The position numbers were made by a program, and so were the translations under genes. Below the pieces are notes generated by a model, which saw only the letters and a program-made list of their open reading frames with translations, did no database searches and was not told the origin of the DNA. Below, one piece after another: positions 26,738-34,486 of a stretch of DNA of 62,439 nt (within the stretch, counting starts at the first letter, position 1; each line of letters starts with the position of its first letter). The stretch covers positions 1 to 62,439 of the forward strand of contig JAMPCA010000010.1 of NCBI GenBank assembly GCA_023666425.1, written 5' to 3'. This stretch comes from Muribaculaceae bacterium. GTDB taxonomy: Bacteria; Bacillota; Clostridia; Lachnospirales; Lachnospiraceae.

Positions 26738-27810
26738 GCCTTCTTTCCTCCCAGTGTAAAATCCGTGGCAAAGCCATCTCCTCCAAAGGAATGGCTCACG
26801 CTCTTTAGATAGTAGTCGCCGTTGACCTCTTCGTCCAGCCCGGCAATGGTGATGTAGCGCCCCGGCTGCAGCACGGGCATACCGACACAGCTCCCCCGTC
26901 CGGAATACATGCTCTCCTTTAAGGCGTCCACCTCGTCCTTCAGGCGGTCGGATACCTCCTCCTTTGTCTCCACATTCGTGAGCTCAATGATCTTCTCCGT
27001 GGCGGAAAGGCCGCTGGCTGCCGCCCCGGGGCTGCTCACCGCCTCCGACAGGATGACGGGGCCGGATTCCGGGGATCCCTTCATGCTCCCGCGCACTTCC
27101 ACGCGGACATTGACATAGCTTTCCCCCCTGGTGAAGGAGAGTATCTCGCTCCCCCATGCCAGCGTCAGCATCGGGGTAGTCTGCTGCTTTGCAAAGAGCT
27201 TCGCCTGATCCCCGTATACCAGAAACTGAAGCGCCTTGTCCCTGCACAGCTTTTTCACCAGATACAGGTCGCTCCCCCGCTGGATGCACTGGTCAATGAC
27301 CTCGCTCCCCTTATCCTCCACGCGGACGTTCAGTCCGAGTCCCGGAAAGCCCGAGAGAACCTCCGAAAAAATGGCGGACACCGTCTTTTCCCTCCAGACA
27401 TGGCCAGACCTTGTGTTGTCCGCTAACAGCCGCTTCACGTCCATCGCTGTGACCTGCATGGAGGGGAAATCCGAAAACTGTACGCTGGTCTCGTAGATAA
27501 AGCCGTGGAATACATCCTCGTACTCACTGCCATAGCCCAGCTCAATTTTGACGGAAGCGCCGCAGGCAAAGGCGCTCTTCACAGCCGCCTTAAGGCTGTG
27601 CCCCTGCAGGTCATAAATATCCGTCACCGTAAAGCTCGCGCTGGCCGCCGCATCCAGATTCAGCGACACCTGCACGCCCTCCAGCTGCGCAAGCCCCGGG
27701 GTGATCTCCCTCCCACCGACGCTCACCCTCGCCGCAGGCACCAAATAGTTCTCATACTTTTTCCGGAGCGCCTCCCGGTCGTAAACCGCCGTCATTCTGT
27801 CGTCCGCCAT
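26734..27810 (-). CDS. Baseplate hub protein, gpD/gp27-like
   Basis: 358 residues of the phage late control gene D type: VSLNLDAAASASFTVTDIYD, VKIELGYGSEYEDVFHGFIY and QVTAMDVKRLLAD near the N-terminus, then LVKKLCRDKALQFLVYGD in the middle. It forms the trimeric hub joining tube to spike, equal to the N-terminal half of Afp8/VgrG. GGAGAGAG lies directly before the ATG. Confidence 0.9.
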   Translation of the reverse strand: MADDRMTAVYDREALRKKYENYLVPAARVSVGGREITPGLAQLEGVQVSLNLDAAASASFTVTDIYDLQGHSLKAAVKSAFACGASVKIELGYGSEYEDVFHGFIYETSVQFSDFPSMQVTAMDVKRLLADNTRSGHVWREKTVSAIFSEVLSGFPGLGLNVRVEDKGSEVIDQCIQRGSDLYLVKKLCRDKALQFLVYGDQAKLFAKQQTTPMLTLAWGSEILSFTRGESYVNVRVEVRGSMKGSPESGPVILSEAVSSPGAAASGLSATEKIIELTNVETKEEVSDRLKDEVDALKESMYSGRGSCVGMPVLQPGRYITIAGLDEEVNGDYYLKSVSHSFGGDGFATDFTLGGKKA

Positions 27811-27819
27811 CTCTCTCTC

Positions 27820-28467
27820 CTACAGCGGGGGCAGCCTTAAGATATCCCCCGCCTCAGTTTCCAGCGGATTTTTGATGCCGTTTGCCACCGCAATCTTCCG
27901 CCACAGCTCCGCGTCCCCATACTCCCGCCACGCATGATGCCAGAGCTGCTCCTTCTCCTTCAATACCCGGATCTTGCTGCGGTCGGGCGATTCAAATGGC
28001 TCGAGCCTCCTGCTGCTGCCGGGATCCAGGAGGGATTTGAAAGTGACGTCCACCTTTGCCCGCACCGGCGTCCCGTCGGCCAGAAACATGGTGTAGCTCT
28101 CCTTCACGCCTGCCACATAACCGCAAAACTGCAGGCTCCCCCAGCAGAAAACCACCTCCGGCGGCCTGTGCAGGCTCCCCCGTATGGCCACAAGCCCGGC
28201 AAGCTTTTTCGTCCGCTCCGCCACGCTGCTGCCGCCCTCCGGCTTCTCCGTGGTGGGCGGCTCGTAGGTGTCAAAATAAAGCGTCATTTCCAGTGTCATG
28301 CTCTCCCCGGACACAAACTGGCTGATGGGGCCGTCCAGACCCGGAATTTTTTTCTCACTGTAGCCCGCCCCGTAGGAGATATTGTAGGACTCCGGGTTGA
28401 ACTGCACCTCAATCTCCTCCGCGCCGCCGTCCTCCGTCTCCACGAGGATCGCCGCCTTTTCCACCAT
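27820..28467 (-). CDS. LysM-containing tube-baseplate adaptor, Afp7-like
   Basis: 215 residues. The N-terminal part (VQFNPESYNISYGAGY, SMTLEMTLYFDTYE) matches the eCIS tube-related adaptor, and the C-terminal 50 residues form a LysM domain (WREYGDAELWRKIAVANGIK, then GDILRLPP). In eCIS and T6SS-like machines this protein (gp53/Afp7 type) clamps the wedges to the hub. It lies between the 201-residue unknown and the hub gene with gaps of 4 and 9 bases. Confidence 0.88.
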   Translation of the reverse strand: MVEKAAILVETEDGGAEEIEVQFNPESYNISYGAGYSEKKIPGLDGPISQFVSGESMTLEMTLYFDTYEPPTTEKPEGGSSVAERTKKLAGLVAIRGSLHRPPEVVFCWGSLQFCGYVAGVKESYTMFLADGTPVRAKVDVTFKSLLDPGSSRRLEPFESPDRSKIRVLKEKEQLWHHAWREYGDAELWRKIAVANGIKNPLETEAGDILRLPPL

Positions 28468-28471
28468 TTTG

Positions 28472-29077
28472 CTAAATCCCCCTTCTCAGCCTTTCCAAAT
28501 GCATCTCCTGCTCCATCTGCCTCATTACCTGCCCGGTAATTTTTCTTATGCTGCTTTCGGGAAAGTTCGTTAAGGCCGTGATTTTCTGGCGCAGCTCCGC
28601 AATCACACTCTCCTGAATCTTGACCCGCCGCTCAATCGCAGAGACGAAATGCTTCGTTCCGGCAAGCTTTTCAATCTGCCGCTCCTGCCTCCTGCCATCC
28701 ATCTTATAAAACTCTGAGGAGAGGATTTTCACCAGCTCTCTCTCCGCCTTTTTTGCGAGGTCGGGGCGGCTCCCCCGGTTGACAAAAATATCCGTGATAC
28801 TGCCGAACACTAAAAGCCTCTGATCCGTGAGACGGCGCTTAATCCCCTTTGTGAGCAGCTGCGCCGCCATGTTCCAGTTGAAGGAAAACTTCGCGCCGGA
28901 TTTCACATAATTCTGCCAGGTGTTGTAGAATGTGAGCAGCAGCTCATAGGAGCTTTTTACAGTCTGCGGTTTTTGCCCGGATTCCAGAAACACAAGGGAA
29001 GCGCCGGATTCCGGGCGGCCAAAGGCTGTATATTTTTTTATGATGTTCCCGGCAAATCCGCTGTCATTTACCAGCAT
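28472..29077 (-). CDS. CIS operon protein of unknown function, helical
   Basis: 201 residues, basic and mostly helical, with no membrane segment. It begins MLVNDSGFAGNIIKKYTAFG; the C-terminal half (QERQIEKLAG, RRVKIQESVIAELRQKI, QVMRQMEQEMHLERLRR) looks coiled-coil. AAAGGAGG precedes the ATG. It sits between the second tube protein and the LysM adaptor, a place where some tail loci put assembly factors. No long tape measure gene is visible in the operon; this could be a short inner-tube protein, but that is speculation. Confidence 0.7.
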   Translation of the reverse strand: MLVNDSGFAGNIIKKYTAFGRPESGASLVFLESGQKPQTVKSSYELLLTFYNTWQNYVKSGAKFSFNWNMAAQLLTKGIKRRLTDQRLLVFGSITDIFVNRGSRPDLAKKAERELVKILSSEFYKMDGRRQERQIEKLAGTKHFVSAIERRVKIQESVIAELRQKITALTNFPESSIRKITGQVMRQMEQEMHLERLRRGI

Positions 29078-29103
29078 CCGCCCTCCTTTCCGGCCGGCGT
29101 TTT

Positions 29104-29535
29104 TTACTCCTGCCCCGAATAATGTATCCCGTCGTGGAGCAGCTCAAATTTCTCAATCAACACAGAGCTCCCCAGCGCATCGAGATCCGCCGCCTCCCAT
29201 TTCGTCACGATGCCGTCCTCCACCCAGAATTTCCTCTTTGTCTGCTTTCCCTGCGCGTCCAGCAGGATGATCGTCAGGCTCGTCCCCAGCCGCATCCCGG
29301 GACGCAGCTTAGAAAGCCAGCTGTCCTCCGGGAGAATCCCGTGCTCTAAAACCAGCGGGGAATGCTTCCTGTGGGGCGCAGTCACAATGTGCGGCCCCCC
29401 GTTCCTGCCGCCCTCCACGATCTCCTCATACTCCATGGAGCATTCCAGCCCGGAAATTTTTGAGAACCTCAGCCTGCTGCCACCGGCCTTCCCCGTCACC
29501 ACAAGAAACCGAAAGTCTGCTGCATACTCTGCCAT
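29104..29535 (-). CDS. Second tube protein, Afp5-like
   Basis: 143 residues of the gp19-like tube fold: ADFRFLVVTGKAGG, RFSKISGLECSMEYEEI, HSPLVLEHGILPEDSW and the C-terminal EKFELLHDGI strand. A second, diverged tube protein near the adaptor is standard in eCIS (Afp5), where it forms the first ring on the hub. The ATG at 29535 is preferred over a GTG at 29538 because AGGAGG ends 5 bases before it. Confidence 0.85.
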   Translation of the reverse strand: MAEYAADFRFLVVTGKAGGSRLRFSKISGLECSMEYEEIVEGGRNGGPHIVTAPHRKHSPLVLEHGILPEDSWLSKLRPGMRLGTSLTIILLDAQGKQTKRKFWVEDGIVTKWEAADLDALGSSVLIEKFELLHDGIHYSGQE

Positions 29536-29544
29536 CACTGCCTC

Positions 29545-29724
29545 CTACACGTCAAAAATATTCTGCGGCTCATCATTGAGGGCGCGGTTGATCTTCGAGA
29601 TCTCCGAGCACCACCTTAACCGGTCGAGATGGCTCATCGCCATGATCTCATCGTGCGGCCAGTGCATATAGTAGGCGATGAACGCCGCCTCCTCATAGAT
29701 TTTATCCGCCGGATATACCTCTAT
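29545..29724 (-). CDS. DUF6760-type small CIS protein, probable AUA start
   Basis: About 59 residues: EVYPADKIYEEAAFIAYYMH, then WPHDEIMAMSHLDRLRWCSE and ISKIN, matching the small DUF6760-type protein encoded beside the tube genes in many eCIS (Afp6 position). No ATG, GTG or TTG lies at the expected start. GGAGG is followed after 7 bases by ATA, in frame, overlapping the upstream TAG as ATAG. A TTG at 29772 would add 16 unrelated residues over the upstream gene and lacks a good ribosome site. The coordinates given use the ATA start. Confidence 0.75.
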   Translation of the reverse strand: MEVYPADKIYEEAAFIAYYMHWPHDEIMAMSHLDRLRWCSEISKINRALNDEPQNIFDV

Positions 29725-30092
29725 TGCCCGGCCTCCATAAAATTTATGGGCACATCTACCTCCTGCCCGCAATGGGGACAGTTTCCCTTGTAGCAGGGAG
29801 CTTCCATCCCGTTGATCCGCTGGTAGAGATCCTGCAGATACGCCAGATCCAGCGTATAAAGATTCTCCACAATATGCGTGTCGATCCCCTGCAGAGAGCC
29901 CAGCCTCGTGACCACCCGTGCCAGCAGAATGACGGTCAGATACCCCGGATTCTGCTGCACCCTCGGATCCTTTAAGGGCAGGATCTCGTCCGCCGCGTTC
30001 GCGAGACGCATCGAGCCCTCCCTGTGCAAAATCCCCTCCCTGTCCAGATAACCCCTGGGCAGAACAAAATCGTACTCTGTCTGAAATGCCAT
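29721..30092 (-). CDS. CIS tail-assembly protein with Cys cluster
   Basis: 123 residues: YDFVLPRGYLDREGILHREG, SMRLANAADEILPLKDPRVQ, YLTVILLARVVTRLGSL and DLAYLQDLYQRIN are conserved features of a small protein that follows the tube gene in eCIS loci and resembles tail assembly chaperones. Near the C-terminus CYKGNCPHCGQ offers three or four Cys ligands for a zinc knuckle. Its stop overlaps the next gene's ATA by one or more bases. Confidence 0.8.
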   Translation of the reverse strand: MAFQTEYDFVLPRGYLDREGILHREGSMRLANAADEILPLKDPRVQQNPGYLTVILLARVVTRLGSLQGIDTHIVENLYTLDLAYLQDLYQRINGMEAPCYKGNCPHCGQEVDVPINFMEAGQ

Positions 30093-30104
30093 ACTTTTTA
30101 CTCC

Positions 30105-30530
30105 TTACGACTCTCTCGTCATCCCCTCATGCGCAATCTCCATTGATTCCACCGCCACCTCCGAGGAGGTGGCATTGAACTCCGGCGCTGTGTACTTTAA
30201 GGGCCATGCGTTGATCACCCTCCAGGAGGCCGCAGGCTTCTCCATGGCGTCTAAAAGTGTAATGGTAATGGTCTTTCTCTCCACCTCCCCGGTGACGCCC
30301 TTGTCCATCCAGTCGTAGAGCGCTTTCGAATCCGCCAGTCCCTTTTTCAGGGTGATGTTTCCGTACTTTTTCAGTCCGGGAATTTTCATGGGGGTCTGCA
30401 CCATATCCCCCTCTCTGTACTCCATCACGTCAATGGAGGCGTCAAAGCCCGTGACCTCGGAAAAGCCGCCCGCGGTAAGCCCGTCAATCTCTACCTTGTA
30501 GCGAAATCTGCCATATGGATATGTAGCCAT
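30105..30530 (-). CDS. Major inner tube protein, Afp1-like
   Basis: 141 residues of the T4 gp19-like tube family: RFRYKVEIDGLTAGGFSEVT, GFDASIDVMEYREGD, KYGNITLKKGLADSKALYDW and the closing VAVESMEIAHEGM strand. It should polymerise as hexameric rings inside the sheath. It directly follows the sheath gene, with AGGAGG before the ATG. Confidence 0.93.
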   Translation of the reverse strand: MATYPYGRFRYKVEIDGLTAGGFSEVTGFDASIDVMEYREGDMVQTPMKIPGLKKYGNITLKKGLADSKALYDWMDKGVTGEVERKTITITLLDAMEKPAASWRVINAWPLKYTAPEFNATSSEVAVESMEIAHEGMTRES

Positions 30531-30560
30531 CTGTATCCTCCTTTTTCTATATCCCCTGCA

Positions 30561-32297
30561 TTACAATGTATCTCCCGTCTTCTGGGAAATTCTAAAGATT
30601 ACGAACTCGGCAGGCTTCACCGGAGCGACGCCGATCACGCAGACCAGCCGCCCGTTGTCAATGTCGTCCTGACTCATCGTCTCATGCCCGACATTGACAA
30701 AAAATGCCTCCCCGGGCGACGCTCCGGCCAGCGAACCGTCCCGCCACATACCGGTCAGAAAGACCTCGATCGTCCGCTTCACCCGCACCCAGAGCACCTC
30801 ATCATTCGGTTCAAACACCGCCCAGTTGGTATTTGCCTTAATCGACTCCTCGATATAGATGAAAAGCCTGCGCACGTTGATGTATTTCCAGCCCGGATTG
30901 CTGGTGGCCGTCCTTGCCCCCCATACCCGGATTCCCATGCCCGGGAAGGAGCGGATCAGATTCACGCCCTTCGGATTCAGTATATCCTGCTCCCCCTTAT
31001 TAAACGCGCAGTCCAGCCCGACGCAGGCCCGCACCACCTCGTTGGCGGGCGCCTTGTGCACGCCCCTCGTATTGTCGCTCCTGGCGTAGACTCCCAGAAC
31101 GGAGCCGGAGGGCGGAATCGCGATGTTGCGCTTGTCCAGCGGGTCAAAGACCGTCAGCCACGGGTGGTAGAGCGCGCCGTACTCGGTGTCAAAAATATCC
31201 CGGTGGGCAGTTACTTCGTCAATCTTTTTCGCGTCCCGCGGCAGATCCAGCACGGCAAAACGGCTGGCCGTGTTCTCACAGTGCGCCACGAGCATAAGCT
31301 GCACGTTCGGGTCAATAACGCCCGGTACCGCCATGAGCGATACATTGTCGTTGTCCAGAAAAGACTGGATGCCGCTTCTCTTTCCCGCCCCGCCGTCCGT
31401 TCCGATGAACTCTGCCGCCGAGAGGGAATCCACGCTCCCGTTGCTTCCGCCTGCCAGGGACACGGAGAGCACCGCCTTTTCCCCGTCATTTTCCGCCAGC
31501 GCGAGAAACGGTGCGGCGGCTTCCTCCCCCTGCGGGGGCTGGCAGCTCACCTTCACCAGCTCGGACTTCGCCGTCTTTTTTTCAATATAGCCCGGCGCGT
31601 CGATATTAAAGGAGACATTCTCATAGAGCTCCACCTGATCCTCCATGCGCACCTCGAAGCAAAATTCGCAGGTGGAGATGGTTTTCACGGGCAGCAGCTC
31701 CCGGTCGATGACGCTCTCGTCAAAATCCGTGGCAAATTCGATGATATTGTCCTGGCTTTTTACCACGCGGTTGTAGCTCACCGTACTCTGGTCTGTGTAC
31801 ATGACGATATCCCCCGCCACAAAACCCGCGCCGTTCTTCACGCTGTAGCGCTTCCCCTGCGCCGTCTCTAAGATGTCGAGGATCTGCGTCTTTGCCTTGG
31901 AGCCGGGCGTGATGACAATGTTTACACTGTTTCCCCACAGCCCCGGATTTTTCGCGGTAATTGTGAGGATCGGCGCGGCGGCCGGAATCGTCCCCACGGC
32001 ACATTTTGCGTCCTGCGGCGCGACCCTTGCGATAAATGCACGCGCTCCGCCGTTGATGAAAAAGTGCTCCACCGCATAGGCCAGAAAACGGTAGTCCCCG
32101 AATTCATTCTCCGAAAGATAAGATCCATATTTTCTCCGAAAGTCCGCAAAATTCGTGACGAGCTGCGGCACGCCCTCCACGGAGCCCCGCTCCGCCAGCC
32201 CCACAAAGCCCGCCGTGCTGGTTCCGACTCCCTCCATGGGCTTGCCGCCAGATTCAAATTCTTCCACATATACGCCCGGTGATAAATATTCTGCCAT
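30561..32297 (-). CDS. Contractile sheath protein
   Basis: 578 residues. N-terminal LSPGVYVEEF and GVGTSTAGFVGLAERG are the classic tail sheath start, with VPQLVTNFADFRRKYG and AVEHFFINGGARAFIARV. The C-terminal conserved core (RVWGARTATSNPGWKYINVR, RLFIYIEESI, FVNVGHETMSQDDIDNG) holds the handshake strands. The middle (about 90-330) is a variable surface insertion. There is only one sheath gene, unlike Afp or PVC which have three. It is the first gene of the operon, 111 bases after the regulator gene, behind a putative SARP-controlled promoter. Confidence 0.95.
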   Translation of the reverse strand: MAEYLSPGVYVEEFESGGKPMEGVGTSTAGFVGLAERGSVEGVPQLVTNFADFRRKYGSYLSENEFGDYRFLAYAVEHFFINGGARAFIARVAPQDAKCAVGTIPAAAPILTITAKNPGLWGNSVNIVITPGSKAKTQILDILETAQGKRYSVKNGAGFVAGDIVMYTDQSTVSYNRVVKSQDNIIEFATDFDESVIDRELLPVKTISTCEFCFEVRMEDQVELYENVSFNIDAPGYIEKKTAKSELVKVSCQPPQGEEAAAPFLALAENDGEKAVLSVSLAGGSNGSVDSLSAAEFIGTDGGAGKRSGIQSFLDNDNVSLMAVPGVIDPNVQLMLVAHCENTASRFAVLDLPRDAKKIDEVTAHRDIFDTEYGALYHPWLTVFDPLDKRNIAIPPSGSVLGVYARSDNTRGVHKAPANEVVRACVGLDCAFNKGEQDILNPKGVNLIRSFPGMGIRVWGARTATSNPGWKYINVRRLFIYIEESIKANTNWAVFEPNDEVLWVRVKRTIEVFLTGMWRDGSLAGASPGEAFFVNVGHETMSQDDIDNGRLVCVIGVAPVKPAEFVIFRISQKTGDTL

Positions 32298-32373
32298 AGA
32301 TCTTCCCGGCTTCCCCTCTGCCGCGGAAACCGGATGCCCCCTTTCTTTTGATATGTAAGGTTCATTCGACCAT

Positions 32374-32408
32374 ATTCTACAAAACCGGACTTAACAAATT
32401 CTTAACAA
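32374..32408 (-). promoter_or_regulatory. CIS operon promoter with 11-bp-spaced direct repeats
   Basis: On the minus strand TTGTTAAG occurs at 32401-32408 and again at 32390-32397, an exact 8-bp direct repeat with an 11-bp period. Ten bases downstream lies a -10-like TAGAAT (32374-32379), with no consensus -35 of its own. SARP-family activators bind heptamer direct repeats 11 bp apart just upstream of the -10, so this fits control by the regulator encoded next door. Confidence 0.6.
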
Positions 32409-34313
32409 TTATGTTCTATCAGTTATATTTTGCATATAATACTCAAAGCTGTGCAAAAGCCTCTGTCCCAGCTCCTCCTCACAGCTCTCCTTAAGCCTCT
32501 CATAGCGTCTGCGCGCGCCCGCGATATCCCGGCACGCAATCAGGCATTCCATGAGGCGCTCCGCCAGCGGCACATTGTAGCAGTCGAGCTGCGAGGCTCT
32601 TTTCAGATATTCCGCGGCCTCCCCGTAAGCGCCGCGCTTCACTTCCCGCTTTGCCAGGAGCTCCAGAAGAGCGACATATTCCCGCTCCACCTGCTCCGGG
32701 TATCCCTCCAGCCAGAGATAATCCTCCCCGTACATGTAGCCTCTGCGGTAGAGGCAAAGCAGCGCCTCCCCGCGCTCCTGTGGCTCCCCTCCGGTTCGCG
32801 CAAGCTTCTCCCACATGCGAAGCCTCTGCAGATCCGAGGCGACCTCCTGCATATGCAGGGAATAGCACTGGTTTTTCACCACCAGCACCGACGACGCCCC
32901 CGCCTGCAGCAGGGCGCGGCGCAGATAGGACACCGTCGTGTGAAACAGGATTGCCGCTTTCTCCGGCGGTTTTTCCGGCCACAGTCTCTCCATGAGAATA
33001 TCCCTGCCCACTCCCCGCCCCTCCTCATGGAAAAGGCAGGCAAACAGCTCCTTGGTCTTTTTTGTGCGCCAGAGAATCTCCCCGGCCTCCCCCCGCACGG
33101 ACAGGCCTCCCAGACAGGCCACTGACAAAAGGGGGCTGTTCCCCGCGCCCGCCGCTGCGGCCTCCGCCTGCGCAGACCCGTCCCTTGCGGCACGGTACTC
33201 GGAGGCTCTTTGCAGGATGCGCTCCCTCCGCTCCTGCTCCACCCTGCTTTGCAGGAATTCTAAAAAGGCCGGGTGATAGCAATAACGGCGCTCGCCCGGA
33301 AGGCGCGACAAAAAAAGCTGTTCCCGCACAAGATATTCCAGCATGTTCTCTGCATCCCTCCTGCCGGTCGCATAGCCGCACACTGCAGGCTCAATCACAG
33401 AAAAAACCGAGGAATCCTGCATGAAAATCTGGGTGTCACATGCCAGCTTCCGATAAATTTCATAGAAGATATAGCCGTGCAGATGCGTCCGGTCAAAAAG
33501 GAAAGCGTCCACCCCGCGCAGATGTGCCCGGCCAAAAGAGACAGCCGTCTCTCCGGCCTGCAGCTCCAGCCCTGCAAACACCACCGCCGCCGCCCAGCCG
33601 CAGGTATATTCCTGCACCCGCTCTTTCACATGCTCCGGCAGCGCATTCCCGGCGAGCTGGCTGAGCAAAAGCCCGGTCTCCGCCGAATCAAGCCGAAGCT
33701 CCCCCGCCCCGATTTTTCTCACCACTCCCTGCAGGATCCCCACATTCAAAAATTTCGGGAATCCGCCCCGCACGGCAAGAAGAACGCGCACCCGTCCCGC
33801 CCCGCACTCACAGAGCCGGAGCAGAAAATCAAAAATCCTTTCATTTGTAATCACCTGGAAATTGTCCAGACAGATGTGAAGCCCTCCCTCTGGAAGAATA
33901 GAAAAGAAACGGGCAAGAAACCGTTCCCCGGACTCCGCAGAACCCTGCCCCGCCGCAACCGCTTTGCCCGGTGCGGGAATATCGAAAAATACAGCTTCCT
34001 GCATGGCATAGGAAATGGATGCCGCCATAGCGTAAAGAAACTGTGTAAAATCATTGTCCGCCTCACAGAGCGTCAGCCAGCAGCACTGCTCTCTGTGACT
34101 GTCCGCATACTCTGCCATCGCGGTCGTCTTGCCAAAGCCCGCGCCCGCGTACAGCACAACAAACGCCTCCCCGGTTCTAAAACATTTCAAAAGCCGTCCC
34201 CGCCGTATCCGCTTTCGTTTCTCTCCCGGAATCCGAATCCGCCCCGTTACCAGAGACGCTCCCTCTGTCCAACTTTTCTCGTCCAAAATAATTCCTTCTG
34301 CTTTCTTTTGCAT
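32409..34313 (-). CDS. STAND/SARP-type transcriptional regulator
   Basis: 634 residues. An N-terminal P-loop NTPase of MalT/LuxR type (AGAGFGKTTAMAEYAD, about 56-71; ICLDNFQVI as Walker B) is followed by a helical middle. Near residue 395 a winged-helix DNA-binding domain begins (LSVACLGGLSVRGEAGEILW, TKKTKELFACLF, LMERLWPEKPPEKAAILFHT), and then a bacterial transcriptional activation (BTAD) domain typical of SARPs. It is expected to bind ATP and activate transcription. Being directly upstream and co-oriented, it probably controls the injection-system operon. The ATG at 34313 has no good ribosome site; a TTG nine codons later follows AGAAGGA. Confidence 0.85.
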   Translation of the reverse strand: MQKKAEGIILDEKSWTEGASLVTGRIRIPGEKRKRIRRGRLLKCFRTGEAFVVLYAGAGFGKTTAMAEYADSHREQCCWLTLCEADNDFTQFLYAMAASISYAMQEAVFFDIPAPGKAVAAGQGSAESGERFLARFFSILPEGGLHICLDNFQVITNERIFDFLLRLCECGAGRVRVLLAVRGGFPKFLNVGILQGVVRKIGAGELRLDSAETGLLLSQLAGNALPEHVKERVQEYTCGWAAAVVFAGLELQAGETAVSFGRAHLRGVDAFLFDRTHLHGYIFYEIYRKLACDTQIFMQDSSVFSVIEPAVCGYATGRRDAENMLEYLVREQLFLSRLPGERRYCYHPAFLEFLQSRVEQERRERILQRASEYRAARDGSAQAEAAAAGAGNSPLLSVACLGGLSVRGEAGEILWRTKKTKELFACLFHEEGRGVGRDILMERLWPEKPPEKAAILFHTTVSYLRRALLQAGASSVLVVKNQCYSLHMQEVASDLQRLRMWEKLARTGGEPQERGEALLCLYRRGYMYGEDYLWLEGYPEQVEREYVALLELLAKREVKRGAYGEAAEYLKRASQLDCYNVPLAERLMECLIACRDIAGARRRYERLKESCEEELGQRLLHSFEYYMQNITDRT

Positions 34314-34365
34314 TGTTAAAACTAAATTTTATTTCCATATCCATTCTATCATATTTCTAATGCAA

Positions 34366-34375
34366 AAGTCCGGTT
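34366..34375 (+). promoter_or_regulatory. 10-bp motif shared with CIS promoter
   Basis: AAGTCCGGTT at 34366-34375 recurs exactly, on the minus strand, at 32384-32393 at the downstream edge of the CIS promoter repeats. It lies in the upstream region of the regulator gene. A shared operator for autoregulation is possible; chance is not excluded for a 10-mer. Confidence 0.4.
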
Positions 34376-34401
34376 ATTTTTGCCAGAATGCGCGCAATTA
34401 T

Positions 34402-34431
34402 TTGCCAACTTTCAATCATCCATGTTAAAAT
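34402..34431 (+). promoter_or_regulatory. Promoter for tmcAL
   Basis: TTGCCA (34402-34407), 18 bases, TAAAAT (34426-34431), 56 bases before the start codon of the plus-strand gene. Confidence 0.5.
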
Positions 34432-34486
34432 ATGTACAGAGCGCATAGTTTCCTTTGCGCAAATACAATCCATAAGGGGTACTGCC

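Noticed and set aside
9107-32297. Prophage
   Set aside because: Only tail-type genes are present. There is no capsid, portal, terminase, lysis or replication gene, and DUF4157, AAA+ and DUF4255 genes mark an eCIS-type system.
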